Of a DNA stretch of 64,000 nucleotides, positions 59,151 through 64,000 are shown piece after piece. Source of the DNA: Blumeriella jaapii (Eukaryota > Ascomycota > Leotiomycetes > Helotiales > Drepanopezizaceae); contig VWND01000075.1 in the NCBI GenBank assembly GCA_009599575.1, positions 1,178,001 to 1,242,000 of the forward strand, written 5' to 3'. The notes under the pieces are model-generated. The model did no database searches, was not told where the DNA came from, and was given only the letters and a program-made list of their open reading frames with translations. The stretch's first letter is position 1. The number at the start of each line of letters is the position of its first letter. A program made the translations under genes and the position numbers.

Positions 59151-59853
59151 TAAAAACACGCAAGCAAACAAACACGCATACAAACACGCATACAAACACA
59201 CAATCAATCAATCAAACAAACCCAACACCCCCTCTCGCATCTCCTCTGGGAACGAGTACTGTTGTCGAGTGAGCCACTTCGCGGAGAGGAAAAGGGGGAG
59301 GATGGATGGATGCATAGATGGATGGCTTGCTCACGCTGCTGCATCTGCATCTGCTGTCTGTTCGGCCGGAGATCGGGCGTTGTTGGGCGTTATTGCTGGA
59401 GGGGTCGGGACTTTCGTTCTCTCGTGCTTTCGGACCGAGGTTTTGGATTTGCAAAATGCGCGTCGCGAAAAGCACGCCCATGTTCACGTCATCTTATCTC
59501 ATCTCATCTCGCGTGAAGCATTGTATCCTCAAACAAGGAAATGGGTAAGATAAACGTGTGTAAGGCAGGTAGAGTAAGATAGGTAGCCAGCAAAGTAAGC
59601 GTTTTATTCCGTGATGAAGTGCGAGAGTAAGGTCGGAGCTATCTATCTATCTATACCATGCCACCAGTATGCCAATGTAATTATCTAGCTCGATTGCAAA
59701 CAAATCTTTACCTCCAGTGTACGTGTATGTGCAACCATATAATGCGTGCCGCTTCTCTTGCTAAAACACCCTTAACTTATGCGCACGCGTGCAAATGGTA
59801 TATAATCCCCCGTGGTGGTCTGCGAGTATGTGATTCGGTCTTTGGATCGTCGG

Positions 59854-62562
59854 CTAATTGTCCTCATCGAGGTCATGACCGTCATCTGAATGATCGTCAT
59901 CTGAATGATCCTCATCCTCCTCACCAGAAAGGTCCTCGTCCTCGTCATCGGAATCGCCCTGGGACTGCACTGGCAGTTGGGACCCTGCATCCTCGCCGTG
60001 GTAGACGAACTGCTTGGCACGGGCGGGCAGGATGGCGTTCTGCATGGCTTTCTCCTTCTCGGCCTTGCCCTTGATCTTCTCGAACAGGATGTTGCGGGCG
60101 GTGAGGGCGAACCGCAAGGTGCCGTATGGCTTGACGCAGTGCTGTTTCCCCGGTCAGCGTGTGCACATTAGAGCTCGAACGCGGATCATGGGATACGTAC
60201 GTCGTAAAACTTTTGGATCTTCTCGCCATGCATGATAACCATGTCGCCGTGCTCGAGATCCAGGCAGAGCATGGCAGCCTTCTCGAGCTTCGCATTCTTC
60301 GACTTGGTGCCCAGGAACTTGGTGGCCTTCTTGCCATGGCCCCCCTTGGGTCGGAAGAACATGGTAGCGCCAGCACCGTAGCAAGCACAGGCGATGGTCG
60401 GACCAAGGGTGTCTTCGCCATCATCGTGCCACTGGAAGAGATTAGCAAAAGGCAAGGTTGAGATTTGAGAGGAAGGGTTACTCCAATATCGCAGTGCATG
60501 TGGTATCCCAAGCAGAGCAGCTCATTTGGATTCTCGAATTCACCTGCACCGCAGTCTTCAAGAGCCTTGCTGGAAACGTAGGTGACTCGCTTCAAAGCCT
60601 GCAAGATAACATCCGGGGCGTCGGCGAAGCTTGAAACGTCTTGCTTGACACCAAACTTGTAGTCGGCACCCTGTATAGATTAGCTGCCGGTCTCTGGGTA
60701 GATGGGGAAATTACTCACGAAGTTGCGGCCAAAGTGGGATGTCAGCTTCTGTGTCTTGGCTGTGGAATGTCAGCTGAGAGAACTCCAAACTCAAATTAAT
60801 GAGAACTCACATAAGCCTCCCCTAGCGATTCCTCTCTTGAGATCGAATTCAGCGGTCTGCAAGAGATGGAGAAGTTCATCTGGTCCTTGAGGCTTCTGGT
60901 TGATAGCATTTGTGGACTTGAAGTGGTAGATGTAACCAGCCTCTTCTTGTAGATCCGCAGTATCGGCAGGAATCCAGTATCTGTTCACCTCAAAACCTGC
61001 AATGTCCATCTCGGTTCTCTCGATACCACCTTTGTAGAATTCTGGTTTCCGAGTCCAGTTGTCAACCGGTTGTTGAGCCTGGTGGAGTGTGAGTGGGGGC
61101 AGAGGTGGGTAGGCCTCGAAATCGCATTGCTCGTTCTCACAGACCCAATAGGTCCAATGAACGCGGCGCATGCAGCAACAGCACTGGGGACAGACATATC
61201 CTTGCTTGTATGGGATGTCTGTAGGAATCAGAGCTTGGGCAGCAGGTGTCTCTGGATAGATAGGGGCGAGAGAGTTTGGAACGGTTCCTGTGAAAGGAAC
61301 ATGCTCCTGGAGGAAAGCGGAGTTGTAGGTGAGCTCGTTTGCATCCTTGGCGGTTATACCGGCCCAGTTCTGCTCGCAGGAACTATTGAGACAGAACCAA
61401 CCTTGTCTATAGACTTGCTTGCTCGATTGCATGCATTCACCGCAAGTCTGACTGGCAGCTGGAAGACCCAGGACAGGTGGAGTCCAGGCATCGGTCTTGA
61501 CGGAGAACCATGGCCGAATATGGGGGTCAATTCGTTCCAACTTGATCATCCAGGTCTTGAGGCCGTCGAAAAAGTCATACCAGACAGCGATGACATGGTA
61601 GAAACCCAAGACGTTGTAATAATGGTTCAGCTTGACTGGGGATGCCTTGTAACCAGCACCTAAGTATTGTCAGACACTGCATCGACGGGGAGCCTGATCA
61701 ACATTAGACACGAGAACACTAACCCATGATCACACCGACGGCTCTCTTGTTCTCCATGGAGTTCTTGAAGGAGATGGAGTCGGACGAATCAGCTCTGTGG
61801 TCGCCAACTCGCTCCATTCTGCCGGTCTCGGGATCTGCCTTACGACCACCGCCCCTGCAATGCGGTTAGTTGATCCCAATGTGTCTCAAATTCATACTTA
61901 CAAAGTGCAGATAATGACTCGCTCAGAGAAATATGCGCGCGGAGAATTGCCGGTATCGATGAGAACACCGTAGGCTCTCTTGTCGTTGGTGTACGCACTT
62001 GCTTCATGGGCACGGTACCACGGAAGAACCTCGCAGATTTGCTGACGGTTATCGGACCAGATATGTGGCTGGCCAAAAGCTTCTGCATGACCCAGCGTTA
62101 CGTTTGGTTCCTTCTTACCCTTATTGGCCTTGGTTGGGACCGTAGGCATGATGGCTGGCAGGACATCCTCAAGTGTGGTAGTAGCCTCAACTTGGGAACC
62201 TTTTTGGACAGACCCAACTGTGCCATGAGTGGTCTTCTGCCCCTTGCGCATTGGAGCCGTGAAGCCAAAGTCTGTGAGATCATGGCCAGCTGGACGCTTT
62301 ACACCGATCTTTGAAGTAACCTGCTTGGTGGGTGACTTTGGAGGCGTGCTTACGATCTAAGTCAGAAGATTAGCTAGATGTTGAAGAAGAGGAAATGCTA
62401 ATGCAAGCATGGAAACGAAAATGGAAACAAAGTAGCGGAGGATGTGGAAAGGGACACGAAATGCCGTACCTTCCTGGAATTCCCATCAATAGACTTCAGA
62501 ACAGTTGTCTTAGTGACGGCCGCATGATGGACCGTAGGTCCCTGAACTGGCTCAGCCTCCAT
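59854..62562 (-). CDS. AlkB-type 2OG-Fe(II) dioxygenase with N-terminal and Cys-rich domains
   Basis: Eight exons are read on the minus strand: 62562-62470, 62356-61902, 61854-61724, 61659-60811, 60759-60719, 60670-60482, 60431-60201 and 60141-59854. All are in phase, giving 758 residues. The C-terminal third is an AlkB fold. GYHMHCDIGWHDDGEDTLGP gives the iron ligands H588 and D590; the MHGEKIQKFYD segment leads to the third ligand H664; R673 and R679 (LRFALTAR) are placed to hold 2-oxoglutarate. AlkB enzymes remove alkyl groups from nucleic acid bases or methyl groups from other substrates. The middle (exon 4) has two cysteine clusters: CGEC...CLNSSC, and a CPQC-type start that ends CENEQC. 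They are probably zinc ribbons. The N-terminal part (WYRAHEASAYTNDKRAYGVL, GVIMGAGY) is conserved-looking but not identified. The tail is acidic (DDEDEDLSGEEDED). It is probably nuclear; the substrate is unknown. Confidence 0.88.
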
Positions 62563-64000
62563 GGTGGAGATAAGACGCCCAGTGTTGAGAGGGAAGATGT
62601 TGTAATGTAGGTACTTTGACTTGTACTTGAGGTCTAGGTAAAGTCGACTGGTGAAAAGTTAGCAAAATTCAAAGTAAGAACAGCAATTGTGTAGCGAGTA
62701 CGGCTCGAAACAGTTATCAGAGTCGAAGTTGTAATCTACTTACCTCTCTAGTACGATCCGGGGAATTGAATCAGACTATTGTTTGGCCTGTTCTTGCTGT
62801 CGAAGTCGAAGTCGCAGGCTGGAAATCACTGCGGGAAACAACAAGATCTGCTATAAGTGTAAGAACGCGTTGTGTGTAATAGTTCCAGGTGAAGATAGAC
62901 AAGGAAAAAAGAATCTTGTCTTAGATAATTGCTATACTTAGAAAAGCACAGGAATCGTGGGAAGGGATCAAGGGGAGAGCGGAGAGGTACCTTAAATCCT
63001 TACGAGATTGTTAGCATATGTTCACACTCGAAAAGACGCGTGAAATGAGTATGAAAATAAGATTCCAGGAACACGTACCTACTTGCAGAGGATCTGTAAG
63101 AATCAAACGCGTAGACGCGTCGAAACCGGTTTCAGGATCGATATCTTACGCGCGGGTCGAAGACGACGCGTCCTTTGAGAGAAGGACGTGACGAATTCAC
63201 TGAAGTAAGACTACTGAGAATAAGATGTCTCGATGGTTTTAACGATGAAGAGAGTTCGAAAGAGGAAGAGAGTTCGAAAGAGGAAGAGAGTTCGAAGAAA
63301 GAGGGAGTGTGTTTGAAGAAAGAGGAAGTGTTTGAAGAAAGAGGAAGTGTTTGAAGAAAGAGGAAGTGTTTGAAGAAAGAGGGAGTGTTCGAAGAGGGAG
63401 GAAGAGTGTTGTGGAGGTGTGGGTGAGAAGAAGGAAGAGAGGGTGCAGCAGCGGAGTCGCGTTTAAAAGGCAGGAACGGATCGAGACCCATGCATTTCAG
63501 CGCTAAACGACACGTCGAGCCAATCAAAGCTCGAGGCTGCCTGGGTCACGCGTTTCCGTGGCTGTATTACAGGATTACTAGAGCCACGGGCGTGTTCTTC
63601 GCAGGATGGCTTCGAGAGCGCAGTTGGATGGCCATGGGAATGACCTCGAGGGTATGTGTTCTGCAACGTGAGTATCGGGCAAGTATACATGCAGCAGTTA
63701 ACCCGAAAGCGCAGTGCAGCTTACGAGTTTTTGGCAGTAAACTACATCAATAGCATTGTTAAAGCTACAAGAAGTAACACGAACAGATACATCTGTCTGC
63801 AAGGCTAAAAGATGAAGACCCAGTGGCTCTTTGCCTAGTAGAGAGAATGCAAATAAGAAACTCGGTAGGACACTTCCAACTTCTGCTTCTGCTTATTAGA
63901 GTGAGCCACGAGTTTACAGACACCCTCTGAGTTAGCATCGGATCGAGACTAATTGCGCATCACAATGTTCGGCCTGGTAAGGAGTTCCCAGAGCTTCTTC
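62563..64000. other. Upstream region of the AlkB-type gene; no further gene
   Basis: This holds the leader and promoter of the AlkB-type gene and a purine-rich tandem repeat (63246-63411). ORFs at 63132-63527 (a translation of the repeat) and 63490-63753 have no recognisable features. I see nothing identifiable from 63480 to the end. Confidence 0.55.
63246..63411. repeat. Purine-rich tandem repeats
   Basis: Two related unit types sit side by side: AGAGAGTTCGAAAGAGGA (about three copies) and AGTGTTTGAAGAAAGAGGA (about five copies, 19 bp). The strand is almost pure purine except for TT or TTC. Confidence 0.88.

Larger units (their letters stand above)
58005..59853. other. Convergent intergenic region with minisatellites
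   Basis: This is the shared 3' flank of the DHA1 gene (+) and the AlkB-type gene (-). It holds a CCATCC-rich block (58395-58575), the TTA/CTA minisatellite (58785-58933), a CAAGCAAGCAGA repeat (59105-59150) and short GGTA runs. No gene is supported; the poly-Tyr and poly-Ile ORFs are translations of the minisatellite. Confidence 0.7.

Overview
The window is nuclear DNA of a filamentous ascomycete (Pezizomycotina). The evidence is short introns of about 45-165 bp with GT...AG ends, a fungal-type Zn(II)2Cys6 regulator, several fungal MFS permeases, EMC1, and a sharp split between GC-rich gene space and an AT-rich transposon block that looks mutated by RIP (repeat-induced point mutation). I cannot name the genus.

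Layout. 1-4807 is the 3' part of a Ty3/gypsy retrotransposon: reverse transcriptase, RNase H and integrase are recognisable but full of stops, and they end in a 712-bp LTR (4096-4807) with 9-bp inverted ends. About 4808-10640 stays AT-rich. It holds a decayed minus-strand transposase of the EnSpm/CACTA (tnp2-like) type and an unidentified decayed plus-strand coding region. At about 10.6 kb composition switches abruptly to GC-rich sequence with many microsatellites.

Genes in order: a secreted Ser/Thr-rich repeat protein (12320-15672, +); a PARP-type zinc-finger protein with repeated VKxE motifs (16673-18198, +); EMC1 (19121-22201, +); a maltose-type sugar/H+ symporter with a one-base frameshift (22778-24629, -); a Lec1/YPR097W-like PX-associated protein with two frame changes (27018-29045, +); a Dal5-type MFS permease (33432-35263, +); a small unknown protein (38146-38709, +); an SREBP-type bHLH factor without a membrane anchor (41278-42713, -); a Zn2Cys6 regulator (50041-52469, -); a dienelactone-hydrolase-like/SnoaL pseudogene (about 53551-55019, +); a DHA1-type MFS drug transporter with one frameshift (56008-58004, +); and an eight-exon AlkB-type dioxygenase fused to Cys-rich and N-terminal domains (59854-62562, -). 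Exon models came from splice signals, frame continuity and family motifs read by eye. Six intact multi-exon models sum exactly to multiples of three.

How parts may fit together. The regulator, hydrolase pseudogene and exporter at 50-58 kb look like a small catabolic or detoxification cluster whose enzyme has died. The large gaps (29.0-33.4, 35.3-38.1, 42.7-50.0 kb) hold no gene I can support. The 42.7-50.0 kb gap is filled with homopolymers, microsatellites and recurrent GTACTGTAC-like palindromes. Several otherwise conserved genes carry single-base frameshifts, which may be real decay or consensus errors.
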